Shown here: piece by piece, positions 53,001 through 64,000 of the stretch | Numbering within the stretch: the stretch's first letter is position 1 | Layout of the letters: each line of letters starts with the position of its first letter | Origin: Diploscapter coronatus | Taxonomy: Eukaryota > Nematoda > Chromadorea > Rhabditida > Rhabditidae | DNA: 64,000 nucleotides | Direction: 5' to 3' | NCBI GenBank assembly: GCA_964036155.1 | Contig: OZ038422.1 | Coordinates: 72,811,201 to 72,875,200 of the forward strand | Position numbers and translations under genes: made by a program | Notes under the pieces: generated by a model | The model's database searches: none | What the model was told of the DNA's origin: nothing | The model's input: only the letters and a program-made list of their open reading frames with translations

Positions 53001-55619
53001 ATCACCGAAGACAACCATTACACGAAAATTATTAACTTTTTCTTTGATTTTTCTGGAACATATTTCAAAAATTTCCTTTGAACCATGAATTTTGCAAAAA
53101 TGTATTTTTGGACTCGCCACAGGCATTTTGACTTAATTTAATGTATCAACTAGGCTAAGCTCTCTTTGCTGCATTGCCAATGCGAACGTGTCAACTTGCG
53201 TTCATCTCATTTCCGGCCAAATTCCTGAAAAAACAATTGGAGCAGGCTTGGCCGAATGGCTATCGAATTTGATCTTTTAGAGCGATTTTTAGAAAGAAAA
53301 AACAATAAATAGCTAAATTCTTACAGTTTTACAATCTATTGTTGCTCAAAATTTATATCGAAATGCTTAGATTTTAATGATCTGCAATCTAATGCGAATG
53401 CTATGAAACATCTGCAAATATTTTATTTTTCATGTTTAGATTAAAAATCTTGTAGAAAACGAAGAAACCTCAAAAATTGCTAGAGATAAAGTGTTTCCTG
53501 CTCCAGGATCTAGGAACTCCTAAAAATGTTTGCTGCGTTGCATTTCGGCCGTTCATTCTCATTTCGGCTCAGGCTTCCTTTGGCTCTCGCACTTTCTTTC
53601 ATCCCTAATTTGAGTTTCCATTTCTAATATATTCTCTAACTTTTCTGACTTCTTTTCCATTCTCTCGAATTTAAATGCTCTCTGATTTACCCATTGGGCT
53701 AACCTCTTTCTGGGCAAAAAAGCTGCTTCATTGATATATGGGCTCTGAGACTCGCCTTTATGTAGTTTCGGGTCTTTATCTATGTTAAAGCCTATGTCCA
53801 TCTCTTTTTGCAGTCACTTTTACGACTTCCGGGATTTTTTCGAGTTATTCTATTGCCGTAGAAGGTTGGATGTTTGATCTTTTCTGTAGGAAAATCATTT
53901 TTACCGTGATTTTCACGTTGAAAGTATTCATCATATTCAAAATTAGAACCTCTTGAGCATACTTTATTAAAAAAATCAAAGTATATTACCGAAAGAATTC
54001 TGATTATGTATTTTAAAATGTTTAAAATATGCATTGCACGCACATTTAGAAGCTCCTAAATATATTTTATTTAAATTTTCAAAAAATACTTAACTCAGAA
54101 ATCTAACGCACTTTTGTGTATCGTTCTAACTCCGACGAATTTTCATTGTTAAATCTCATTAGATTAAGCATGCTTTCCGCCTTTCCAGGCTTGCATTTTT
54201 GATCTCTACTCACGAGATTTTTTCGAGTGATGAAAATGCGAACCTTAATTTCGATCGTAAATTTTTCAAATTCACGTAACTTTCATTAATCGTGGCAATT
54301 ATGTCTACGTTTAGTCTAGAATTTATTTCAACTAAATGAAATTTTTAGAAAGTTAAGGTAGAGTTTTAGCTTTCGCTATCTTCTAAAAGTGCATTAAAAT
54401 TGAGATTTATCTTGTTTATCCAACTTGGATGATAAGGTGTGAAAATGTTATTGAAATTATGGATGTCCTTACGGACCAGAAATTCTGTTCAATTTTCGAA
54501 TCTCAACACATCAAAAACAAAGAAGGATCGGTGCTCCGAAAAGGCGCTAAAAAGCCGAGAAAAAATCGCAAGAGGCGGAAAAACCGCGCTTCATCAATCA
54601 CGGATGCTATTTTTCTGAGCTCTCTGTACTTCGGACCAAAATGAATTATGTTCTGCAAAAGGGTCGCTTTCATTTTCGAAAATCTGGAAAACTTGCCGAA
54701 TTTACCCTGAAAAATGAGCAACTTGAACGGCTAATATGAACATTTTTGAAAAATAAACAAGTTTATTATTTGAATAAGAAACCAATAAAAATTCTAGCAT
54801 CGTTGTTTGGAATCAAAAATAGAAAAAAAGCGAGGGAAAAATAGTCTGTCATCTTTATCGGATATCAGTGACTGATCTTCGAATTAGGCGTTCCATGTCA
54901 CAAACCTTTGAAAAAACGTGTAGTATGGCCCTATTCTTATTTATCATATAGAATTCTGAGATCATATCATGAATTTTTCCTAGAAGGTATCATGTTCGTG
55001 TATAATCACTGGAGTATCACATGGTTTATTCTTTTTGAATAAAAGCGTTTCCTTTTTTCTAATAATATTTGTTTTACATGAGTAATTTAAAGATAATGTG
55101 GGAGGTAGTAGCTTTTTCTATCTTGAAAATGTCTATTTTAATGTACTTTTATTAATTTTCACAATTTAATTTCATGCTTTATCTTATTAGAGATGCGTCT
55201 TATAAATTGTTGATGAAGCGCGCATAGCGTTTTCTCACTTTTTCCACCTCAATTTTTGATTCGAAATTCGTGAACATTTCCTATATCTTCTTTTAATCTC
55301 GAGATATCATAGTCTTAATGATGAAAAATTTCCAGAAATGATCATTTCCTTACACGAACATTCGTTTTTAGTTTCAAAAATCGCTCTTGAATAACTTAAT
55401 ACTTTTAGTTAAAAAAACCTATCATGAAATTCCCAATAGTTTCAACTTTTAGCTTTATTCCTCTATCAACTATCAATATCTCGTCCGTTATTTGTTGAAT
55501 TTTATAAACAAAATTCTATGTTATTCGGATTAAAAATCTGAATTCAAATTTCAGAAGACCAAAATCGATAAAGTTAAATCTGAACGGAAGACCTATTTTG
55601 GGAACAATATTTGGAAATA

Positions 55620-58166
55620 ATGTGGTCATCAGTGGACTGGGACTCGTTGAGTTTCGTCTTCATTCTGCTAATGCTATTTATTGCCCTGATTGGCATTGTT
55701 TTCAACACGCTTTCACTTGTCGTCTACACACGACCCGCGTTTAGGAAAAGGTAAAATTTAATTTATTTTTGCACGTGTTAAGAAGTTATTTATAAAAAAA
55801 ATATTATGATAAATTCTATGACATAGAATTTTTTATAGAAATAAAATAGGAAAATATTATGATTTCGAAAAAAAAACATTTTTATTGATATTTTATAAAT
55901 TTTGTAATGGTTGACAAACCAAGATTAACAAGATTTTTGATTTTTCTGCAAATGATTTCCTAAAACACATAAACTTGATATAATGTTCCATAAGATTATT
56001 TTTCTGATAATGATATGAAATGGATAAGTGGCAAACAATGATCGGAGTTGAAGTGTTTTGCTGCAACCCTTTCCTGAAACATAGTAATTTTATTACTCAG
56101 ATCCATCAACATCATTCTCTCCGCGATGTCGGCATCAGATTTGTGCGTTTGCGTTTTAGTCATCCCATGTTTCGGTGGCAAAGTTCTAGAAGTTGTACTT
56201 CGAGGTGAAACATCTAAAAATTATATAATAAAAATATTTTATTACAGAGCAACTCCCAGTATTTGTTACACTATATTCATATCCAATTTGCGTGATGTTT
56301 CAAGCGATGAGTGTAGGCTTTCTAGTCGCTATTACGATTGATCGATACCTAGCGGTCTGTTACCCCTTCAAAGTCACGACTTATTGCACGAGGTATTTGT
56401 GAAACTTTGTTATCTTTAATTATTCAAAAATGCAGCTCCCGGGCCTTGTTCACAGTCTCGTTCATCGTGATAATTTCAGTGGCTTATAATTTAGTTCGAT
56501 TTTGGGAGTATGAAATCGTTCTGGACGATAATCGAAGTAAGTCATCGATTATGTTTCAAATTAAGTATGAATAATATTATCTGTTAAATTTAATGATAGT
56601 TCAGACTGTTTCGTGATCATAGAGAAAAATATTATAATTGCCTAAAAATCCCACATAGCACTATCTTGAAATGTGTTATATTTGAAATTTCTATGATTTT
56701 TCGCAATTTCAGCCGAAACATTATCGCTTCTCCTAAGAGCCGATCCTCAGTATATGCTCTGGTATCAAAACGTGGCAACTTTAATCACCCAATTCATCAT
56801 ACCTCTCATCGTCCTATGTGTTCTGAATTTACAGGTAGTTATGATTAAACTTAATTATTTTCAAAAATGAAGTCTAGGTAGCTAGAACGATCATCAACGC
56901 GGCCGAACAGCGAAAGGAGCTCGTAGCGAAGGAACGAAGAGAGCACTCCACAGCGAAAATGATGATCTTCGTGGTTATTGGTGAGCTTCGAAACTCGCTT
57001 CTAACTTTATTTGTGAGGCAAAACGATCGAATTACACGTTATGAATCAGAAGATGGCATTCCTTATTTTGAAACCTATAAACATGTTTTGATTTTGGTAT
57101 GAGAGTACGATCGAAATAAAATATTCATAACTTCCTGCAGGAGGTTTTGTAGCATATTTAAATCGTAAGTATTTCAGTATTCCTCGTCTGCTACATATTC
57201 TCGTTCGTACTAAACGTGACAGAAATCTTCTTTCCTGATTTGTTTCAAGAAAATCGAATCGGATATGTCTTCAACGACATCAACAATATTCTCGTCGTCG
57301 TCAATTCGTCTACTGCTTTCATCTTCTACATGATTTACTCGACAAGGTATGATATTAGAATAATTTTAACAACGAAAATCCCCCACTAATATCGATTTTC
57401 GATAAATTTCTTTAAAATCTAAAGAAAGCCGCGAAGATTCTGCTAGTTAAAAGAATAATTATTTTTATCATATATTCCTTTCAGATTCCGAAACCAACTC
57501 CGAACTCTTTATGGAATTAGATTTTTCACCGCTCGACTAAAATTCATGCAGTCGGCAAAGAGTCGGTCGATGAGCATGAGGAATAATACCTATTGCGCAG
57601 ATACGTCAGCAAGCTACTACAGTGTTGGTGAGCATTCTCAAATTTCACGAAATTTAAGCTCGATTTTCTTTTGATATCTTTCGAAAATCTACTTCAGATG
57701 GGATTGATTTCACATATAGTTTCACCTTTGATAGATGCGCATTTACGAATTATTAACCTTCGAAATTCCAAAACTATCAAGAGTTTTAATATCAAGTGAA
57801 ATTACGTCAAAAAGGATTAATCTCTGCCATAGTGTCGCTCTTTCAGTTGATCATATATGAATTTCTAAAAATTGAGACTCCAAAATTTATCTCAAATTGA
57901 TAGAATTTAACTGAATTTGGTACAATTTTCTCATATTTACTTCAAAAACAAAATAATTCTAAGCATAGTTAATGAGAAGGAATACATTGATAAAATTCAA
58001 CATAGGTATCAATTTTAACTGAATATTTTCAGACTACACTTCGAAATCTCACAAGACCAGTCGAGCTACGTCAGGGATACAATCGCATTCTCGTAAAAGC
58101 ACGAATGGAATGCAACATTTGACCATCGACAACAATAACTCAATCGTTGAGCCACTTTCTGTTTGA
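55620..58166 (+). CDS. rhodopsin-class peptide GPCR, FMRFamide-receptor-like
   Basis: A seven-TM receptor, probably neuropeptide-activated and at the neuronal surface. Nine exons (55620-55750, 56101-56204, 56248-56392, 56436-56536, 56713-56834, 56878-56980, 57178-57346, 57485-57627, 58033-58166) encode 383 aa in one frame. TM1 is FVFILLMLFIALIGIVFNTL, followed by TM2 LSAMSASDLCVCVLVIPCF. TM3 ends with IDRYLAVCYP (Asp110-Arg-Tyr). TM4, TM5 (IIPLIVLCVLNLQ), a basic ICL3 (EQRKELVAKERREHSTAKM) and TM6 follow. TM7 carries NSSTAFIFYMIY in place of NPxxY, as in many invertebrate FMRFamide receptors. The serine-rich tail ends LSV. The N-terminus is short (about 12 residues) and has no glycosylation sequon. 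Ligand and subgroup cannot be fixed from sequence alone. Confidence 0.9.
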
Positions 58167-58525
58167 AGTAGTCATATTTCTAGGATTTTGTTGTTGGGAA
58201 TACTTTTTCCTATTTTTTCTGGATACGTTTCAAGGATATCCAGTTAATTTTGAGCTAAAATATCATGATGCTAATAGTAGGCGAATTATTTTGTTCAGAA
58301 AAGTACTCTCAACAATCTCGAAACAACATTGAAGCTTCATATTTTTTTTTTATAATTTATCAGACGAACTCCTGTGACTTATCCCAATTTTAAACCAACC
58401 GCATAACGGATGTTGATCTCACACACAGACATTTCGAATTTACGGGTTTTTAAATCCTAAAACTGGGTACTAAAACGGACACATGTCAAGTTGTTATTTT
58501 GACACGATCAGGCAATTATTAATTA

Positions 58526-60548
58526 TTAAGAGTGAATATCAGCAAAAACCAAAGTCTTAGCAAAGGGGTGTTTCCAGGGGTCCGTAGATTTGGCTGATTT
58601 TCACATACATAGTACAGTTTTTCACGCTGATTCTCGTGGTGCTATCCGTTTTTCATAAAAAATGATCCTATGTAGGATTACGGTAGCTTGAAGTTTTGAG
58701 AAATCCGACCTCGGGAAAGAAATCATAACTTCCTTATCTCTGAACCAAATCGAACGCGGTTTTCAGCATTGGATAGCCCATGAAAAACTCTACAAATAAT
58801 GTAACTACGACCATCTGCTACAATCAATGATTTTCCACCAAAAAATTAATTTCCGAAAATGCGACCCTAGCCGATTGCAGTTTTTAATTTTTTTATCCAA
58901 ATTAGAGTCCGATACCCAAGCTGGAAATTGACTTATTTTGTAGAGAATTAAATTTTACATTTGAATATGTAAAAATTTTTGAAAAAAAGGGTATTCGAAA
59001 CCACGAAAAATGCGCCTGAACGCGTAAAATCAGGGTGATTATTTCATGGTGTTAACTTTGACCCCCCACAACTTTCTTATTTCTGAACCAAATTGAATGA
59101 TTCTTTTTTTTATTTTGTAGATCTTGAATAGGAGAGTAAAGTAAAAATGAAAAAAAGATTTTTAGAAATTAATTTTGGTGGGAAAAAATTACCTGAAGTT
59201 ACCCTATATACCCGTACTGGGTTTACACGTAAATGACGTTGAAAAAATTCGCTTTTCCAGTATGTTGTGTAGAATGGCATAGTGAACAACTTTCGTTCCA
59301 AGACTTACCTCAGATTCATTACCGTTTTAGCTCCAGAATTTTTTGAAGTTCAATGACCAATTATTGCAAAGTGCCGTTTGGACAGTAAATTTTAAAAATT
59401 CATATCTCCCTGTGTGTGCATACTCTAGAATAAGTTCTGGAACAAAAGTTGATCAGCTTGAAGAGCTCTACAAGATTTCATAGAAAACTCCAACTTTAAC
59501 TCACATTACCCTTGTAAACCCAGTACGGGTATATAGGATAACTTCGGGTAATTTTTTTCCGCCAAAATTAATTACTAAAAATTTTCTTTTTATTTTTGCC
59601 ATATTCTCCTCACCGAGATCTATAAAACAAAAAATAATCATTCAATTTGGTTCAGAGATAAGAAAGTTGTGGGGGGTCAAAGTTAACACCATGAAATAAT
59701 CACCCTGATTTTACGCGTTCAGGCGCATTTTTCGTGGTTTCGAATACCCTTTTTTTCAAAAATTTTTACATATTCAAATGTAAAATTTAATTCTCTACAA
59801 AATAAGTCAATTTCCAGCTTGGGTATCGGACTCTAATTTGGGTAAAAAATTGAAAAACTGAGACGAGGTAGGATCACATTTTCGATATTTTTTTCGAACT
59901 TTTAAATTTTGGCGGGAAGCTGTTGATCGTAGCAGGTGGTTATTGTTACATTATTTGTAGAGTTTTTCATGGACCATCTAACGCAAAAAACCGCATTCGA
60001 TTTGGCCCACAAATAAGAAAGTTATAGGGGGTCAAATTTTGATATCCTATATAAGAATGTACTGGTTTTACGCATTTTTCGTGGTTTCGAATACCCTTTT
60101 TTTTGAAAATTTTTACATATTCAAATGTAGAATTAAATTCTCTACAAAATAAGTCAATTTCCAGCTTGGGTATCGGACTCTAATTTGGGTAAAAAAATTA
60201 AAAACTGCAATCAGCCAGGGTCACTTTTTCGGAAATTAATTTTTTGGTGGGAAGTTATTGATGATAGCAGGTGGTCGTAGTTACATTATTTGCAGAGTTT
60301 TTCACGGGCTATCCAATTCTGAAAACCCCATTTGATTTGGTTTACAAATAAGAAAGTTATGAACTTTTTCCCGAGGTCAGATCTATCAAAACTTCAAGCT
60401 ACCGTAATTCTGTATACGATCATTTTTATGAAAAACGGATAGCACCGCAAGAATCAGCGTAAAAAACTGAACAAGACATGTGAAAATCAGCCAAATCGAC
60501 GGACCCTTGGAAACATCGACTTTGGTCCTTAGTGACATTTACTCTTAA
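58526..60548. mobile_element. 2.0-kb foldback element with repeated internal modules
   Basis: The two ends are reverse complements for at least 200 bp: AAAGTC, GGGTCCGT, GATTTGGCTGATTTTCACAT, GTGCTATCCGTTTTTCAT and TACGGTAGCTTGAAGTTTTG occur in mirrored order. A module of about 200 bp containing AAGCTGGAAATTGACTTATT is present three times, once on the left (about 58850-59060) and twice in the opposite orientation on the right (about 59690-59850 and 60070-60240). A central palindrome carries CCCGTACTGGGTTTAC (59212, mirrored near 59515). Both outer ends are TTAA, followed inward by GAGT. No protein is encoded. Confidence 0.8.
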
Positions 60549-60550
60549 AT

Positions 60551-60640
60551 GACGGACTGACAGACCCTATAGTTAAAGAGAGGGTAGGAAGGTAGAGTAG
60601 GGCAAAATAGTGTGGGGAAGAAAGGGTCCGTCAGTCCGTC
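60551..60640. mobile_element. 90-bp MITE-like element
   Basis: GACGGACTGACAGACCCT (60551-60568) is mirrored by AGGGTCCGTCAGTCCGTC (60623-60640), 17 of 18 bases matching. The spacer is purine-rich and non-coding. It begins three bases after the foldback's right end. Confidence 0.65.
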
Positions 60641-61174
60641 AGTTAGAGCACAAGCAGGTTGACGAGAACCATATTATTCAATAATTTCTTTCTCAGGAAG
60701 ATGTAATCGAGTGACTATGAATTTTGATAAGAAAAAACTAAAATAAAACTTGATTTTGAATGAAAGAATCGGCATTTTTCAGACTCCAAGATTAAGACGT
60801 TTTTACGAACTCGAAATGCTTGCAAATTTTTGCAGGGGAAGATTATAGGCTGATGTCTGGCAAAGAATCGTTTCAGAAGGTTTGTCGTCGATCTGAACTA
60901 GGTTTTGATTATATACGGCGGTTGAAGGGTACTTATTTCCTATTTTGGGATCTCTGTACTGCTACTTTTTGCACTCTACCACGATTTGGCAAGGGTGGTG
61001 GAGCTTGCGTTCTCTACCATCAGTCTGTCGTATAGCTGTGCCATACGATCATCGTCGGAATTTTCGAATTCAATAAATTTTGAGCATCATTTAATTTTTG
61101 ATGTTTTACCAATTCCAGAACGAATTCGATACATTTATTTACAGATTTAGGTAGTTTTAAATAGCGTATTTAAA
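60641..61174. other. 3' flank of the nucleoside transporter
   Basis: A minus-strand AATAAA (plus positions 61134-61139) lies about 36 bp after the transporter stop and probably marks its poly(A) site. The remaining sequence holds a plus-strand open frame (60820-61035) with no recognisable motif, which I regard as chance. Confidence 0.5.
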
Positions 61175-63977
61175 TTAAGTAGCTGGAAAGTACGGTGTTG
61201 AGTTGACGAATTTGTTCGGGTCAAAGCAATGTCGGTTTGCCGAGGCAGGGAGGCACTCTTTAGGCTCGTGGACCAGAATTCCTAAAATAATCACGAAAAA
61301 TGATTGTCAAATTTATTTTTGTTTCAAGCTTAAATAAGTTTCCTAGATCTTCCAACCTGCAATCGACGCCGTGAAAAAACAAGAAATCGATCCCGCAAGC
61401 AAGGCCCTCATCACGATTTTCGACAGAATCGTTTTCCTCGATGGAGCGAGCTTTCCTGAATTTGACCGATAAAAATATTTAAAAATCAATAAACCTAAAA
61501 ATTCAAGCTGCATGCCGACTGCGGAGAAGTTCGAAAAACCACATAGTGCGTAAGTGGCGATCATGGCTGCCTTCGGCTGAAAAATCGATAGATTCAAAAA
61601 TTTACGCAAAAACTACCGTCAATAAATTTGACGCAGTGAGTTCCCCGAGTTTTTGATAGGCGATGAACTCGTTCAGAGCCGTTTTTGTACCCATGAGTTG
61701 AGCGACGCTGAAAATTCAAATAGTTTCTAGAAAAGCACCGAAAAAATACTGCAAAGTCTCGTTCAAATCGTCCGTAACGCCCATCAAATAGGCCAGCGGG
61801 AAGAACAAGTAGCCGAGTAAAATCTGCAAATGGTTGAAAATGAGCTATTTTTGAACTGTAAAAGACTTGCCTGGAACGAAAGCCCATAAATACCGACCAG
61901 TTCACCGAGGTAGCCGATGACGTCGTCGAAAAACGCCAGAAAAGCGATGACTACAAGCAAATTCGCGCCGATCGAGAAGACTATTTGCACGGTCGCCGAT
62001 GCACCGTTAGATAAGCACTCCAGAGCGGTGGTTTCAGATCTGAACACGATTTTTGAAATTTGTTTCAAAATAAATCACCATGAAGATGCTATTTCTTTAC
62101 ATTGCTATGTTATGAGTATTGTTTGAAACAAACTATCGGTAAAGACGAGGAAAAACTCCTGACCCCCTTGGCAACTCCAGATCCTTGATGTCCTTCAGAT
62201 GACTCTCTTCAGTCTCAGGAAACAGTAATTTCGAACAGGCTAATGACCCTGGGGCAGACATTATTGATGACGATAAAAGGTAGCTGAAAGAAATAGAAAA
62301 ATGGTGTGGCTATGATTGTACTTACTTTGGACAAGCTCCCAATGAAATGTATGCTGCGAATAGGGTTCCTGCGATGCACGAAAAGTTGCTCGTCAGAACA
62401 GCGTGTAATTCGGAAGCCGTCATTTTATCGATGTACGGTTGAATGAGCAACGGACCTTCGGTCTGAATTTCATAATTCAGCGCTGGAATTAAAGCCTCTT
62501 CATATTTAAGCATTTGTTTGTTTACCATGAAGTAAGATTATGAAGGTTTCATGACCATCAGACCATGTCAAATGACTCCAGAATAACTTTTAGTGGTAAT
62601 GCAAACTTAACTTACCATCCCCAAGAACACGCAAGCACAGGCTTGTAATGATTCTGCAGCAGTGGTTGTCAGTGTAGCTCGGACTAATGTTGCGACTTGT
62701 TTCAGGATGAACTTAAAATTTATCTTCTAGGAGAAATTTGCAAAGTCCCAAACTTGTATGATCCCATAGTAATAGAGCACTGCCACTATTGATCCAAAAT
62801 AGATTAGGGTTTGAAGGACCTAATTCGGATTCTTTTTGAAAGGAAGCTTTTTAGACGGAGTTACCGAAAAGACAAAGACCGGAAACATTCCGCAGACATT
62901 CGGTGGGTTAGCGACGAAGCCAAATACGAATTTTGTACCTGAATTTTCTCATAGTCCAGAAAATGGTTTGGAGAACTTGCCTTCCTTCGTATAGTCCAGA
63001 AATTTTACGATGGTTCTAGCCAGATCTTCGAATCTTTGAGCTCCCCAATCCCAGCGGAGGACCATCAGACCCATCAGAAACTGGATCGTGAATCCGAAAA
63101 TCACCGGTCGCCAGTTTATCTAATTTGTTTGCCTGTTTCATATAAAAATATTGAATCTACCCTTGACCGATTAGTAGATAATGCATACATGGCGACTAGG
63201 AAAAATGCGATTCCACAGAGACCTCGTAGCCTTCGGCGGTCGTCCGAAGTATCTATCATCAGAAATGTAGCTATGGCAAGGAATATTGGGATATAGCCGA
63301 ATCTGAAATTATGTATTAAAATTGAAGCCAATCGGATATCGAATTGAAAAGACGATTTGTAAATGTAGCGATGCTGTAACGTTGTAACGCATAGTTAAGG
63401 AATACTCAGCTAGGCTAGATGGAGGGAAGTAACGTAAGTTACGATATAACGACGACTTCAAGTAACCAGTTAAAAATTTTGATAAAGTTGGTATTTAAGA
63501 ATACATTGAAAAGACGAATTTTGAAACTTACTTCCCAATAGTGGCCTTCCATTGTTTCGTCATATTCCTACGCCATTTATTAACCGGCTCGAAGCAACTT
63601 CGTATCCTATCACATCTTGTACAAGTGAGCAGTAGCAAATACAGCCAAAAAAATATAACGATATAAATTAAAACTTGAGCCCGTTGAAAGTTGTGTATAG
63701 CAGCGAACACTTAAAATGTATAAAATTTAAATTTAAGTTTAAGCTTGAACTTACTTAAGTAGATATGGAATGCGATTAAAAATCCTATTAGGAATATACG
63801 TTTTGAATTACAACACTCATTCTCGCTCCTCATAAAACCCGTATAGATTTTGGAATTTTCGATCACGGAATTGACAGCGCCTGAAATTTATGAGTTAAAC
63901 TTTTACTGACCTAAAAATATACAACTAAAGCTAAAGTGTTTACCGGTATTTTTTAAATTATATATTGCTACATCAAA
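61175..63977 (-). CDS. concentrative nucleoside transporter (SLC28/CNT), 5' end outside window
   Basis: CNTs import nucleosides across the plasma membrane by cation symport. Sixteen exons are visible (minus order): 63977-63944, 63880-63755, 63709-63532, 63302-63161, 63119-62981, 62938-62865, 62819-62754, 62711-62616, 62462-62326, 62283-62164, 62039-61871, 61823-61750, 61707-61617, 61576-61495, 61455-61357, 61281-61175. They encode the last 577 aa. Family motifs include NWRPVIFGFTIQFLMGL, FVFGFVANPP, LTTTAAESLQACACVF, GMTEGPLLIQPYI, SSSIMSAPGSLACSK, LMGTKTALNEFIAY, NFSAVGMQL and LAPSRKTILSKIVMRALLAG. The usual CNT pattern QTEAP is TEGP here, with the adjacent Gln replaced by Thr. Two introns have GC donors (61869-61870, 62979-62980) and two acceptors are TTTTAAG. 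The cysteine-bearing C-terminus (35 aa after the last TM) is not conserved. Start and N-terminus lie beyond the window. Confidence 0.93.
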
Positions 63978-64000
63978 CTACAGATGATAAATGTCTTCAA

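Larger units (their letters stand above)
43747..55619. other. 11.9-kb region with no recognisable gene
   Basis: AT-rich sequence without supported coding exons on either strand. Contents seen: the 3' flank of the HIT gene; a decayed tRNA-like sequence at 45302; a mariner-type MITE at 46978; a short CG-alternating run near 47990; pyrimidine-rich tracts near 53580-53700; and an acceptor (AATTTCAG, ending 55554) 65 bp before the GPCR ATG, implying a 5' UTR exon further upstream. It probably contains the GPCR promoter and regulatory sequence. Confidence 0.55.

Noticed and set aside
53240..53290. tRNA-like start (GGAGCAGGCTTGGCCGAATGGC)
   Set aside because: No B-box or pairing stems follow within tRNA distance.
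53559..54043. Two overlapping minus-strand open frames with charged residues
   Set aside because: The plus strand is pyrimidine-rich here, which by itself gives Lys/Glu/Arg-rich minus frames; no splice-bounded exon or recognisable motif.
54429..54644. Plus-strand frame with a very basic stretch (KKPRKNRKRRKNR)
   Set aside because: Isolated short frame without splice context or homology; an overlapping minus frame is equally open.

Overview
The window is nuclear DNA from a nematode, most likely a rhabditid (clade V) species; I cannot name the genus. GC-richer exons of about 50-270 nt are separated by AT-rich introns, most ending in TTTCAG or TTTTAG. Several start codons lie a few bases after a 3' splice signal, as expected where a spliced leader is added in trans. 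Nearly every gene had to be assembled from many exons, so single open frames understate the content.

Layout. 1-9000: trm-5-like tRNA m1G37 methyltransferase (minus) shares a 315-bp divergent promoter with a mitochondrial glycerol-3-phosphate acyltransferase (plus). 9543-15190: a TRMT2A-like tRNA m5U methyltransferase (minus) lies head to head with RBX1 (plus). 15.2-19.7 kb: a gene-poor stretch with a remnant of the 20-kb gene, then a secreted pepsin-like aspartic protease carrying two MITE-like insertions, one exactly at its second catalytic loop. 20.0-21.3 kb: a small secreted protein of unknown family (minus). 22.4-27.3 kb: a nematode-type 7TM chemoreceptor-like gene (minus) whose largest intron is filled by a 2.2-kb near-perfect foldback; a second copy of its last exon lies at 27.9 kb. 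30.1-39.4 kb: the PUF60/half-pint splicing factor (rnp-6) in 21 exons. 42.0-43.7 kb: a HINT3-type HIT protein. 43.7-55.6 kb: an 11.9-kb stretch with no recognisable gene, containing a mariner-type MITE and a decayed tRNA-like sequence. 55.6-58.2 kb: a rhodopsin-class, FMRFamide-receptor-like GPCR. 58.5-60.6 kb: a second 2-kb foldback plus a 90-bp MITE. 61.2 kb to the window end: a concentrative nucleoside transporter (minus, 5' end outside).

The genes do not form one pathway. Housekeeping RNA, lipid and ubiquitin genes occupy the left part, and more species-specific genes (protease, secreted peptide, receptors) lie among repeats. The most notable observations are the MITE that replaces the acceptor of the protease's catalytic exon while keeping frame, a recurrent class of 3' splice sites ending GAG or AAG instead of CAG/TAG, a possible stop-containing exon in the splicing factor, and two large palindromic elements.
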